Shown here one piece after another: positions 16,275 through 24,797 of a stretch of 64,000 nt of DNA. Every line of letters begins with the position of its first letter. The stretch's first letter is position 1. This DNA comes from Oryzobacter telluris (GTDB lineage Bacteria > Actinomycetota > Actinomycetes > Actinomycetales > Dermatophilaceae): positions 1,922,001 to 1,986,000 of the forward strand of contig NZ_CP170723.1 in assembly GCF_043099285.1 (NCBI RefSeq). The letters run 5' to 3'. The position numbers and the translations under genes are program-made. Under the pieces are notes generated by a model, which saw nothing but the letters and a program-made list of their open reading frames with translations, ran no database searches and was not told the DNA's origin.

Positions 16275-17358
16275 ATGACCGAACGACGTCAGGACTCGCC
16301 GTGACCGCTCTCGCCCTGGGCCTCACCGTGGCCGCCGGCCCCGGGGCCGTCGCCGCTCCCGCCCTCCCTTCCCGACCCGTGGCGGCGGCCTCGGCGGCCG
16401 CCGCCCGGGCCCTGCCCCACCCGCTCGTCATCGCCCACCGGGGAGCCTCCGGCTACCGGCCCGAGCACACGCTGGCCGCCTACGAGCTCGCGGTGCGGCA
16501 GGGGGCCGACGTCATCGAGCCAGACCTGGTGATGACGCGTGACGGCGTCCTCGTCGACCGCCACGAGCCCGAGATCGGCGGCACGACCGACGTCGCGGAC
16601 CACGCCGAGTTCGCCGACCGCTGCACGACCAAGCAGGTCGACGGTGCCCCGGTCACCGGCTGGTTCGTCGAGGACTTCACCCTCGCCGAGCTGAAGACCC
16701 TGCGCGCCAAGGAGCGCCTGCCCGCGCTGCGCCCCGGCAGCGCCCGGTACGACGGCCGCTGATCAAGCACTCCACCTACCTGCACGCCGCCGGCCTGGAC
16801 CCTGAGGCCGCCCTGGTCCGCGCGGTGACCCCGTACGGCCTGAACACGCGCAGTGCCCCGCTGTGGGTGCAGTCCTTCGAGTGGACCAACCTCGTGGACC
16901 TGCGCACCGCGCACCGGTTCCGGGCCAAGCTCGTCTTCCTCGTCAGCGCGACCGGTGGCCCGTACGACCTGCGGGCGCAGGGCACGCCGCGCAGTTACGT
17001 TGAGCTGGTCGCCCCGGCCAACCTCCCGCGCCTGGCCGAGGTCGTCGACACCATCGGCGCCGAGAAGGCGGTCGTCATCCCGCGGCGTGCCGACGGGACG
17101 CTGGGGGAGCCGACGTCGTTCGTCGAGGACGTCCACGCGGCCGGCCTGGCCGTGACGCCGTGGACCTTCCGCGCCGAGAACTCCTTCCTGCCGGTCGACC
17201 ACCGCGTCGGCACCGACCCGGCCGCGCGCGGCCGCATCGTCGATGAGGTGCTCGCCTTCCTGCGCACGGGGGTCGACGGGGTGTTCTGCGACCAGCCCGA
17301 CGTGTGCGTCGAGGCCCGCGACCACCTCTGGGCGGAGGACGACAGCGCCACCGGCTGA
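16275..17358 (+). pseudogene. Broken tandem copy of the secreted glycerophosphodiesterase gene
   Basis: Closely related to the intact upstream gene. The first part (16301-16762) reads signal-like sequence, AHRGASGYRPEHT and EPDLVMTRDGVLVDRHEPEI, then hits a stop directly after RYDGR. The protein resumes one frame over at 16762 (IKHSTYLHAAGLDPEAALVR) and runs to a normal end at 17358 with GVDGVFCDQPD. Against the paralog, 87 bases between these points are reduced to two, a net loss of 85 bases. The natural start ATG 16275 (MTERRQDS) is also out of frame with the signal peptide, so a second lesion is likely. Fragments could be translated (GTG 16825) but would lack catalytic parts. Confidence 0.8.
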
Positions 17359-17394
17359 GCCCCACCGACCGGTGGGGGAGACGCGCCGCCCTTG

Positions 17395-17425
17395 TCTTGA
17401 CCTGTTCAAGAGAAGCGACGATGCT
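17395..17425 (+). promoter_or_regulatory. furA promoter with overlapping inverted repeat (candidate FurA operator)
   Basis: The dyad TCTTGA-CCTGT-TCAAGA (17395-17411) overlaps a -35-like TTGACC (17397-17402). A 17-bp spacer leads to a -10-like GATGCT (17420-17425), which puts the start site at about the furA GTG (17432). Mycobacterial furA is known to autoregulate and to be leaderless, so the layout fits. The operator assignment is inferred from position and symmetry. Confidence 0.6.
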
Positions 17426-17431
17426 GGGGCG

Positions 17432-17899
17432 GTGCCCCCCACCGAGTTCCCCGAGCTGCTGCGCGCCGCCGAGCTGCGCGTCACCCGGCCCCGGCTCTCG
17501 GTCCTCGCGGCGGTGCACGCCCGCCCGCACGCCGACACCGACGAGGTCATCGCCGCCGTGCGGGCCGACCTCGGCGCGGTGTCGCACCAGGCGGTCTACG
17601 ACGTCCTGCGGGCGCTCACCGCGGCCGGCCTCGTGCGGCGCATCCAGCCGCCGGGGTCCCCGGCCCGGTACGAGGCGCGGGTGGGCGACAACCACCACCA
17701 CGTCGTCTGCCGGTCCTGCGGCGCCATCGCGGACGTCGACTGCGCCGTGGGCGACGCCCCGTGCCTCACCCCGTCGCACGACCACGGCTTCACCATCGAC
17801 GAGGCCGAGGTCGTCTACCGGGGCCTGTGCCCCGACTGCGCCCGAACCACCCACCCCCGACCTGACCACCAGCACCGAACAGGAGATGGACCCACGTGA
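17432..17899 (+). CDS. furA: Fur-family peroxide-sensing repressor (FurA/CatR-like)
   Basis: A 155-residue Fur-family protein: winged-helix DNA-binding part (LRVTRPRLSVLAAVHARPHA, SHQAVYDVLRALTAAGLVRR), then the metal-binding dimerisation domain with HHHVVCRSCG and the C-terminal CPDC pair. It should bind iron/zinc, lose DNA binding on peroxide oxidation, and derepress katG, which overlaps its stop codon by 4 bp (GTGA). The GTG at 17432 matches the expected N-terminus and is placed at the start site of the promoter just upstream, suggesting leaderless translation. FurA rather than iron-Fur is inferred from katG coupling. Confidence 0.92.
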   Translation: MPPTEFPELLRAAELRVTRPRLSVLAAVHARPHADTDEVIAAVRADLGAVSHQAVYDVLRALTAAGLVRRIQPPGSPARYEARVGDNHHHVVCRSCGAIADVDCAVGDAPCLTPSHDHGFTIDEAEVVYRGLCPDCARTTHPRPDHQHRTGDGPT

Positions 17900-20103
17900 C
17901 CGACGAGCAGCACGGCGTGACCGACCAGGGCAGCGAGAGCGAGAACCCGGCGATCGACGCCCCGACGCCCAAGAACAGCCGGCCGCACACGAACCAGGAC
18001 TGGTGGCCCAACCAGCTCGACCTCTCGGTCCTGCACACGAACTCCCCGGCGGCCAACCCGCTCGGTGAGGACTTCGACTACGCGCAGGAGTTCGCCCGGC
18101 TCGACGTCGAGGCCCTCAAGGCCGACCTCGTCCAGGTGATGCGCACCTCCCAGGACTGGTGGCCCGCCGACTACGGCCACTACGGGCCCCTCTTCATCCG
18201 GATGAGCTGGCACGCCGCCGGCACCTACCGCATCGAGGACGGCCGCGGCGGTGGTGGCTCGGGACAGCAGCGCTTCGCGCCTCTCAACAGCTGGCCGGAC
18301 AACGCCAACCTCGACAAGGCCCGCCGACTCCTGTGGCCCGTGAAGCAGAAGTACGGCCAGCAGGTCTCGTGGGCCGACCTCCTCGTCCTCGCCGGCAACG
18401 TCGCGCTCGAGGACATGGGCTTCACGACCTTCGGCTTCGCCTTCGGCCGTCCCGACGTCTGGGAGCCGGAGGAGGTCATCTGGGGTCCGGAGGACACCTG
18501 GCTCGGCGACGAGCGCTACACCGGCGACCGTGAGCTCGGCGAGAACCTCGGCGCGGTCCAGATGGGCCTGATCTACGTCAACCCCGAGGGCCCCAACGGC
18601 GAGCCCGACCCGCTGAAGGCGGCCCGCGACATCCGCGAGACGTTCCGCCGCATGGCCATGGACGACGAGGAGACCGTCGCGCTCATCGCCGGCGGCCACT
18701 CCTTCGGCAAGACCCACGGCGCCGGTGACCCCGACCTCGTCGGCACCGAGCCCGAGGGCTGCCCCGTGCACTCGATGGGGCTGGGCTGGAAGAGCGAGTA
18801 CGGCTCGGGCAAGGGCCGCGACACCATCACGAGCGGGCTCGAGGTCACCTGGACCCAGACGCCCACGCAGTGGAGCAACAAGTTCTTCGAGAACCTCTTC
18901 GGGTTCGAGTGGGAGCTGACCAAGAGCCCCGCGGGGGCGCACCAGTGGCAGCCGAAGGACGGCGGCGGCGCGAACACCGTGCCCGACCCCGAGGACGGCT
19001 CGCTCTCGCGCCCCCCGACGATGCTCACGACCGACCTCGCGCTGCGCTTCGACCCGGCGTACGAGGCGATCTCGCGCCGCTTCCTCGAGGACGCCGACGC
19101 GTTCGCGCTGGCGTTCGGCAAGGCCTGGTACAAGCTGCTCCACCGTGACATGGGCCCGGTCTCGCGCTTCCTCGGACCGTGGGTCCCCGAGGCGCAGCTC
19201 TGGCAGGACCCGGTCCCCGCCGCCGAGGGCGAGCTCGTCACCGACGAGGACGTCGCCGGCCTGAAGCAGGCGCTGCTGGACTCCGGGCTCACCCCGGCCC
19301 AGCTCGTCCGCACGGCCTGGGCGTCGGCGGCCAGCTTCCGCGGCACCGACAAGCGCGGCGGCGCCAACGGGGCGCGCCTGCGCCTGGAGCCGCAGCGCAG
19401 CTGGGCGGTCAACGACCCCGAGGAGCTCGGCTCCGTGCTCGAGACCCTCGAGCGGGTCAAGGCCGACTTCGACGCCGCCGGTGGTCGCACCGTCTCGCTG
19501 GCCGACCTCATCGTCCTCGGCGGTGCCGCGGGCGTGGAGGCGGCGGCGCGCGCGGCCGGCCACGAGGTCACCGTGCCGTTCGCGCCGGGTCGCACCGACG
19601 CGACGCAGGAGATGACCGACGTCGAGTCCTTCGCCGTCCTCGAGCCCCGCGCCGACGGGTTCCGCAGCTACCTGCGGGCCGGTGAGAAGACCGCCCCCGA
19701 GCTGCTCCTGCTCGACCGGGCGAACATGCTCACGCTCACCGCTCCCGAGCTCACCGTGCTCGTCGGTGGCCTGCGGGCCATCGGGGCCAACCAGGGCGGC
19801 AGCTCGCTCGGTGTCCTCACCGAGCGTCCGGGCCAGCTCACCTCTGACGTGCTGCGCACGCTGCTCGCGCCGGGCCTGGAGTGGACCACCTCGCAGACCG
19901 AGCACGTCTACGAGGGGCGCGACACCGCCACCGGTGAGGTGCGCTGGACCGCCACGGCGGCCGACCTCGTCATCGGCTCGCACTCTCAGCTGCGGGCCAT
20001 CGCCGAGGTCTACGCCAGCGACGACGCGCACGAGAAGTTCGTCGCCGACTTCGTGAAGGCGTGGGACAAGGTCATGACGCTCGACCGGTTCGATCTTCGC
20101 TGA
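17896..20103 (+). CDS. katG: Catalase-peroxidase
   Basis: Haem enzyme that removes hydrogen peroxide in the cytosol. All signature residues are present: Arg102, Trp105 and His106 in the distal pocket (IRMSWHAAGTYR), Tyr227 and Met253 that complete the Met-Tyr-Trp adduct, and the proximal His268 (GGHSFGKTHG). The 735-residue length covers both the active N-terminal and the haem-free C-terminal domains. GTG 17896 overlaps the furA stop, with AGGAG about ten bases upstream, so expression follows FurA release. A long perfect hairpin terminates the unit. Confidence 0.97.
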   Translation: MTDEQHGVTDQGSESENPAIDAPTPKNSRPHTNQDWWPNQLDLSVLHTNSPAANPLGEDFDYAQEFARLDVEALKADLVQVMRTSQDWWPADYGHYGPLFIRMSWHAAGTYRIEDGRGGGGSGQQRFAPLNSWPDNANLDKARRLLWPVKQKYGQQVSWADLLVLAGNVALEDMGFTTFGFAFGRPDVWEPEEVIWGPEDTWLGDERYTGDRELGENLGAVQMGLIYVNPEGPNGEPDPLKAARDIRETFRRMAMDDEETVALIAGGHSFGKTHGAGDPDLVGTEPEGCPVHSMGLGWKSEYGSGKGRDTITSGLEVTWTQTPTQWSNKFFENLFGFEWELTKSPAGAHQWQPKDGGGANTVPDPEDGSLSRPPTMLTTDLALRFDPAYEAISRRFLEDADAFALAFGKAWYKLLHRDMGPVSRFLGPWVPEAQLWQDPVPAAEGELVTDEDVAGLKQALLDSGLTPAQLVRTAWASAASFRGTDKRGGANGARLRLEPQRSWAVNDPEELGSVLETLERVKADFDAAGGRTVSLADLIVLGGAAGVEAAARAAGHEVTVPFAPGRTDATQEMTDVESFAVLEPRADGFRSYLRAGEKTAPELLLLDRANMLTLTAPELTVLVGGLRAIGANQGGSSLGVLTERPGQLTSDVLRTLLAPGLEWTTSQTEHVYEGRDTATGEVRWTATAADLVIGSHSQLRAIAEVYASDDAHEKFVADFVKAWDKVMTLDRFDLR

Positions 20104-20116
20104 GCGAGAGCCGACC

Positions 20117-20157
20117 ACGACGAAGGGCCCGGGCGCAGTGCCCGGGCCCTTCGTCGT
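20117..20157. terminator. Bidirectional terminator between katG and the thiamine-binding protein gene
   Basis: Perfect 18-bp stem (20117-20134 with 20140-20157, core GAAGGGCCCGGGC) and a 5-base loop GCAGT, placed between two convergent genes 13 bp from each stop codon. Long symmetric stem without a clear U-tract. Confidence 0.9.
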
Positions 20158-20170
20158 AGTGAACGACGGC

Positions 20171-20476
20171 TCAGCCGCGGTCGAGGACCTCGTCGACCCG
20201 GCGGACCTTGCCCTCGAGCATCCCCGTGTGACCGGGGCGGATGTCGGCCTTGACGACGAGCGACACGCGGTCGGCGCCGGCGTCGGTCATCGTGTCGACG
20301 CACCGCTTGAGCACGGCCATCACCTCGTCCCACTCGCCCTCGACGTTGGTGAACATCGCGTTGGTCTCGTGGGGGAGGCCCGACTCGCGGACGACCCGGA
20401 CGGCACCGGCGACGGCCTCGGCGTAGGACCCGCCCTCGGCCGGGGTGGCCGGGGCGATGGAGAACGCCAGCAGCAT
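20171..20476 (-). CDS. MTH1187/YkoF-type thiamine-binding protein (PF01910)
   Basis: A 101-residue ferredoxin-like fold protein with the family's start MLLAFSIAPAT, the TNAMFTNVEGEWDEVM segment and the charged end IRPGHTGMLEGKVRRVD. Members bind thiamine or related molecules and are thought to act in salvage or as carriers; the exact role is unsettled. Its ATG shares one base with the aceE stop codon, so the two are translationally coupled. AceE needs thiamine diphosphate, so a link between cofactor and enzyme is attractive but is inference from context. Confidence 0.82.
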   Translation of the reverse strand: MLLAFSIAPATPAEGGSYAEAVAGAVRVVRESGLPHETNAMFTNVEGEWDEVMAVLKRCVDTMTDAGADRVSLVVKADIRPGHTGMLEGKVRRVDEVLDRG

Positions 20477-23259
20477 CAGCTGTCGCCGCCCGCGTTGCCG
20501 GACGTGCCCGCCGTGACGTCGGAGAGCCGGTAGCGGCGCGCGGCCTCCAGCGGCACCGACCGCTCGACCTCGCCGCGGGCGGCCAGTGCCTGGAGCGCGC
20601 GCACCGCCATCGAGGGGCCGTCGATGTGGAAGTACCGGCGTGCTGCGGGACGGGTGTCGGAGAAGCCGAACCCGTCGGCGCCGAGCGAGGTGAAGTCGCC
20701 GGGCACCCACGGCTGGATCTGGTCCTGCACCGCGCGCATGTAGTCGGACACGGCGACGACCGGGCCCTTGCGGTCGCGCAGCTTCTGCGTGACCCACGGG
20801 ACCTCCGCCTCGGACTCGGGCTCGAGGAAGGCCTTCTCGTCGCAGCGCAGGCCGTCGCGGCGCAGCTCGTTCCACGAGGTCACCGACCACACGTCGGCCA
20901 CGACGTGCCAGTCGTTGCGCAGGAGGTCCTGGGCCTCCAGCGCCCACGGCATCCCCACGCCCGACGCCAGCAGCTGCACGCGCGGGGCGTCGTCGGCCAG
21001 GCCCTCGGTGGAGCCCTCGGCGAAGAGGTACATGCCCTTGAGCAGGCCCTCGCGGTCGAGGTTCTCGGGCTCGGCCGGCTGCACCATCGGCTCGTTGTAG
21101 ACCGTGAGGTAGTAGATGACGTTGCGCTGCTCGTCGGTGAGCGAGTCGTCGGTGCCGTACATCCGGTGCAGGCCGTCCTGCATGATGTGCGCGATCTCGT
21201 ACCCGAACGCCGGGTCGTAGTGCACGACAGCGGGATTGGTGGAGGCCAGCAGCGGCGAGTGGCCGTCGGCGTGCTGCAGGCCCTCACCGGTGAGGGTCGT
21301 GCGACCGGCCGTGGCCCCGATGAGGAAGCCGCGGGTCATCTGGTCGGCGGCGGCCCAGATCGAGTCGCCGGTGCGCTGGAACCCGAACATCGAGTAGAAG
21401 ACGTAGAGCGGGATCATCGGCTCGCCGTGCGTCGAGTAGCTCGACCCGGCGGCGGTGAACGCGGCCAGCGAGCCGGCCTCGTTGATGCCGAGGTGGAGGA
21501 TCTGCCCGTCCTTCGCCTCGCGGTACGCGAGCATCTGCTCGGCGTCGACCGGCGTGTAGTTCTGGCCGTGCGGGTTGTAGATCTTGATCGTCGAGAAGAA
21601 GCTGTCCATCCCGAAGGTGCGGGCCTCGTCGGGGATGATCGGGACGATGCGGCGCCCGAAGTCCTTGTCGCGCATGAGGTCCTTGAGGATGCGGACGAAC
21701 GCCATCGTCGTGGCAATCGCCTGCTTGCCCGAGCCCTTCTTGACCTGGGCGTACGCCGAGTCGTCAGGCAGGTGGACCGTGGTCTGCCGGACCCGGCGCT
21801 CGGGCACCCCGCCGCCGAGCTTGGCCCGGCGCTCGAGGGCGTACTTGATGACGTCGTCGTCGGGGCCCGGGTGGTAGTACGGCGCGTTGTACGGGTCCCG
21901 CTCCAGCTGCTCGTCGCTGATCGGCAGGTTGAGGCTGTCGCGGAAGTTCTTGAGGTCGTCGAGGGTGAACTTCTTCATCTGGTGGGTCGCGTTGCGCCCG
22001 GCGAAACTCTGGCCCAGGCCGTAGCCCTTGATCGTCTTGGCGAGGATGACGGTGGGCTGGCCGGTGTGCTCGAGGGCGCCCTTGTAGGCCGCGTAGACCT
22101 TGCGGTAGTCGTGGCCGCCGCGCTTGAGCTTCCACCAGATGTCCTCGTCGGACCAGTCGGCCACCATCTTGCGGGTGCGCGGGTCGCGGTCGAAGAAGTG
22201 GTCGCGGACGTACTTGCCGTCGTTGGCACGGAAGGTCTGGTAGTCGCCGTCGCTCGTGCTGTTCATCAGGTGGGTGAGGGCGCCGTCGCCGTCGGCGGCG
22301 AGCAGCGGGTCCCAGCCGCGGCCCCAGACGACCTTGATGACGTTCCAGCCGGCGCCGCGGAAGAACGCCTCGAGCTCCTGGATGATCTTGCCGTTGCCGC
22401 GAACCGGGCCGTCGAGGCGCTGGAGGTTGCAGTTGACGACGAAGGTGAGGTTGTCGAGCTCCTCGCCCGCCGCCAGCTGGAGCAGGCCGCGCGACTCGGG
22501 CTCGTCCATCTCGCCGTCGCCGAGGTAGGCCCAGACGTGCTGGTCGCTCGTGTCCTTGATGCCGCGGTTGTGCAGGTACTTGTTGAACTGCGCCTGGTAG
22601 ATCGCGTTCATCGGCCCGATGCCCATGGAGACCGTGGGGAACTCCCAGAAGTCGTTCATCAGGCGCGGGTGCGGGTAGCTGGGCAGCGCCAGCGGCGAGC
22701 CGTCGACGACGTGCGACTTCTCCTGGCGGAAGCCGTCGAGGCGGTCCTCGCTGATCCGGCCCTCGAGGAAGGCGCGGGCGTACATGCCGGGGGAGGCGTG
22801 GCCCTGGAAGAAGACCTGGTCGCCGCCGCCGGGGTGGTCCTTGCCGCGGAAGAAGTGGTTGAAGCCGACCTCGTAGAGGGTCGCGGCCGAGGCGTAGGTG
22901 GAGATGTGGCCGCCGACGCCGATGCCGGGGCGCTGGGCGCGGTGCACGATCATCGCGGCGTTCCAGCGCAGGTACGCGCGGAAGCGGCGCTCGACGTCCT
23001 CGTCGCCCGGGAACCACGGCTCCTGTTCGGGGCTGATGGTGTTGACGTAGTCGGTCGTGGTCAGCGAGGGGACGCCCACCTGCATCGCGCGCGAGCGCTC
23101 GAGGAGGCGCAACATGAGGTAGCGCGCGCGCATCCGGCCGGGTCCGTCGATGACGGCGTCGAGGCTGTCGAGCCACTCCTGGGTCTCGGCCGGGTCGATG
23201 TCCGGCAGGTGCGTCGGGATGCCGTTGAGGATGGGACCGACGTCTTCGCGGGAGGCCAC
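20476..23259 (-). CDS. aceE: Pyruvate dehydrogenase E1 component, homodimeric type
   Basis: Decarboxylates pyruvate with thiamine diphosphate in the pyruvate dehydrogenase complex. The cofactor motif begins at GDGEMDEPESRG and ends at VVNCNLQRLDGPV. At 927 residues it is the long, single-chain E1 typical of actinobacteria. GTG 23259 was chosen because homologs start close to ASREDVGPILNGIP and GAAAGGA lies eight bases upstream. A 7-bp dyad GCGCCAG/CTGGCGC (23287-23312, 12-bp spacer) sits in the presumed leader and could be regulatory. The stop overlaps the thiamine-binding gene. No E2 or E3 gene is in the window. Confidence 0.95.
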   Translation of the reverse strand: MASREDVGPILNGIPTHLPDIDPAETQEWLDSLDAVIDGPGRMRARYLMLRLLERSRAMQVGVPSLTTTDYVNTISPEQEPWFPGDEDVERRFRAYLRWNAAMIVHRAQRPGIGVGGHISTYASAATLYEVGFNHFFRGKDHPGGGDQVFFQGHASPGMYARAFLEGRISEDRLDGFRQEKSHVVDGSPLALPSYPHPRLMNDFWEFPTVSMGIGPMNAIYQAQFNKYLHNRGIKDTSDQHVWAYLGDGEMDEPESRGLLQLAAGEELDNLTFVVNCNLQRLDGPVRGNGKIIQELEAFFRGAGWNVIKVVWGRGWDPLLAADGDGALTHLMNSTSDGDYQTFRANDGKYVRDHFFDRDPRTRKMVADWSDEDIWWKLKRGGHDYRKVYAAYKGALEHTGQPTVILAKTIKGYGLGQSFAGRNATHQMKKFTLDDLKNFRDSLNLPISDEQLERDPYNAPYYHPGPDDDVIKYALERRAKLGGGVPERRVRQTTVHLPDDSAYAQVKKGSGKQAIATTMAFVRILKDLMRDKDFGRRIVPIIPDEARTFGMDSFFSTIKIYNPHGQNYTPVDAEQMLAYREAKDGQILHLGINEAGSLAAFTAAGSSYSTHGEPMIPLYVFYSMFGFQRTGDSIWAAADQMTRGFLIGATAGRTTLTGEGLQHADGHSPLLASTNPAVVHYDPAFGYEIAHIMQDGLHRMYGTDDSLTDEQRNVIYYLTVYNEPMVQPAEPENLDREGLLKGMYLFAEGSTEGLADDAPRVQLLASGVGMPWALEAQDLLRNDWHVVADVWSVTSWNELRRDGLRCDEKAFLEPESEAEVPWVTQKLRDRKGPVVAVSDYMRAVQDQIQPWVPGDFTSLGADGFGFSDTRPAARRYFHIDGPSMAVRALQALAARGEVERSVPLEAARRYRLSDVTAGTSGNAGGDS

Positions 23260-23384
23260 GCGCTCGTCCTTTCGCCAGTGACGGTCGCGCCAGGGTGAGG
23301 CGCGTCTGGCGCCCATCCTTCACCCAGAGAGCACCGGGCGCCCAATTCGGTTCACGCTACTGACCGGTATGCGAAAGGGGCAGG

Positions 23385-24224
23385 TCAGGAGGAGAGGCGG
23401 TCGGGGCGGCTGTAGACCGAGAACCGGGGTGTGCGGGTGAAGGCGACGAGGGTGATGCCGGCCTGCGTGGCGAGGTCGACCGCCAGCGACGTGGGTGCCC
23501 CCACCGCGACGACCGCGGGGATGCCGGCCATCGCCGCCTTCTGGACGATCTCGAAGCTGGCCCGGGCGCTGACCACGAGAACCGTTGCGGAGAAGGGCAG
23601 CTCGTGCTCGCGGGACGCGGCCCCCACCACCTTGTCGACCGCGTTGTGCCGACCCACGTCCTCGCGCACGACGAGGAGCTCGCCGGCGGCCGTGGCCAAG
23701 GCAGCCGCGTGCACGCCGCCGGTGCGCTCGAAGACCGGCTGGCGGGCGCGCAGGGCGTCGGGGAGCCCGGCGACGACGGCCGGGTCGAGGACGAGCGGGT
23801 CGTCGGCGACCGCGAACCGGCCGCGCGTGCGCACGTCGTCGACGGAGGCCGAGCCGCACACGCCGCAGGCGCTCGTCATCGCCTCGGTGCGGGCGCGGGG
23901 CGGGGTGTGGAGGGAGGCGCCGGCAGCGAGGGTGACCTCGACGACGTTGTAGGTGGGTAGCCCGTCCTCGCCGATGTCGGTGCAGTGCATGAGCCGCGCG
24001 ACCTCGGTGGCCGAGTGCAGCTGGCCCTCGGTGAGGAGGTGGCCCAGGGCGAGGTCGAAGTCGTCTCCGGGCGTGCGCATCGTCGTCGTCAGCGGCTCCT
24101 CGCCGACGCGGATCTCGAGCGGCTCCTCGACGGCGACGGTGTCCGGGCGCTCGAGGCGCGCGTCGGCCTCGACGTCCCACCGCGTGCGACGCACCCGTGT
24201 CGTGACCCGGCCCATGCTCGTCAT
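23385..24224 (-). CDS. fdhD: Formate dehydrogenase accessory sulfurtransferase FdhD
   Basis: Transfers sulfur from a cysteine desulfurase to the molybdenum cofactor of formate dehydrogenases. The active-site pair SACGVCGSAS (Cys120, Cys123 from ATG 24224) is in the expected place. Other family blocks are VAVEEPLEIRV, TPGDDFDLALGHLLTEG and REDVGRHNAVDKVVG. The ~279-residue length is normal. ATG 24224 and ATG 24215 are both possible; neither has a clear Shine-Dalgarno. No formate dehydrogenase structural gene is nearby. It is divergent from the bPH2 operon. Confidence 0.93.
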   Translation of the reverse strand: MTSMGRVTTRVRRTRWDVEADARLERPDTVAVEEPLEIRVGEEPLTTTMRTPGDDFDLALGHLLTEGQLHSATEVARLMHCTDIGEDGLPTYNVVEVTLAAGASLHTPPRARTEAMTSACGVCGSASVDDVRTRGRFAVADDPLVLDPAVVAGLPDALRARQPVFERTGGVHAAALATAAGELLVVREDVGRHNAVDKVVGAASREHELPFSATVLVVSARASFEIVQKAAMAGIPAVVAVGAPTSLAVDLATQAGITLVAFTRTPRFSVYSRPDRLSS

Positions 24225-24293
24225 CCAAACACACCGGGGCCCGTGTCGACCGTCGCCGACTGCGGCCCGCACGCGCTCGGGCACACTGTGGCC

Positions 24294-24797
24294 ATGGCCG
24301 ATCCCGCACCCGAGGCGCCCGTGACGCTCCATGGCGGCGACCTGCCCTGGCGCCCGGTCTCGCCGGCGCTGGCCCGCGTCCGCCTCATCTCGCTGTTCGT
24401 CGTGCTCCTGGCGCCCACGGTCGTCAGCCTCGCGCTCGGCCTGCTGCTCTCCCGCTGGGCCCTGTTCGGCCTGCTCGCGGTGGCGCTCGTCGCCCTGTGG
24501 GGCACGTGGCTGGTGCGACGCCAGGTGAGCGCGATCTCGTGGGTCGAGCTCGAGGAGGAGATCGTCATCCGCAAGGGGCGGCTCTTCCGCTCGCTCGTCA
24601 GCGTGCCCTACGGGCGCCTGCAGTACGTGGACATCCAGTCGGGCCCGCTGGCCCGCGCCCACGGCATCGCGTCGTGCGAGATCCACACCGCCTCGCCCGA
24701 GAGCGGCGGCTCCATCCCGGGGCTGCCCGTCGACGAGGCCGAGGCCCTGCGCGCGCGCCTCGCCGCTCGTGGCGAGACGCAGCGGGCGGGTCTGTGA
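24294..24797 (+). CDS. bPH2 (YdbS-like) membrane protein
   Basis: 167 residues: two membrane helices (LISLFVVLLAPTVVSLALGL and WALFGLLAVALVALWGTWLV) followed by a bacterial PH-like domain (EEIVIRKGRLFRSLVSVPYG, LQYVDIQSGPLARAHG, CEIHTAS). YdbS proteins pair with a larger YdbT partner; a role in membrane stress or surface processes has been proposed elsewhere but is not established. Its stop overlaps the GTG of the next gene by 4 bp, the classic YdbS-YdbT pairing. ATG 24294 chosen; GTG 24288 is a nearby alternative. Confidence 0.85.
   Translation: MADPAPEAPVTLHGGDLPWRPVSPALARVRLISLFVVLLAPTVVSLALGLLLSRWALFGLLAVALVALWGTWLVRRQVSAISWVELEEEIVIRKGRLFRSLVSVPYGRLQYVDIQSGPLARAHGIASCEIHTASPESGGSIPGLPVDEAEALRARLAARGETQRAGL

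Noticed and set aside
20626..23298. An 890-residue plus-strand frame opposite aceE
   Set aside because: Antisense shadow of a highly conserved enzyme; Val/Leu/Arg-rich without motifs.
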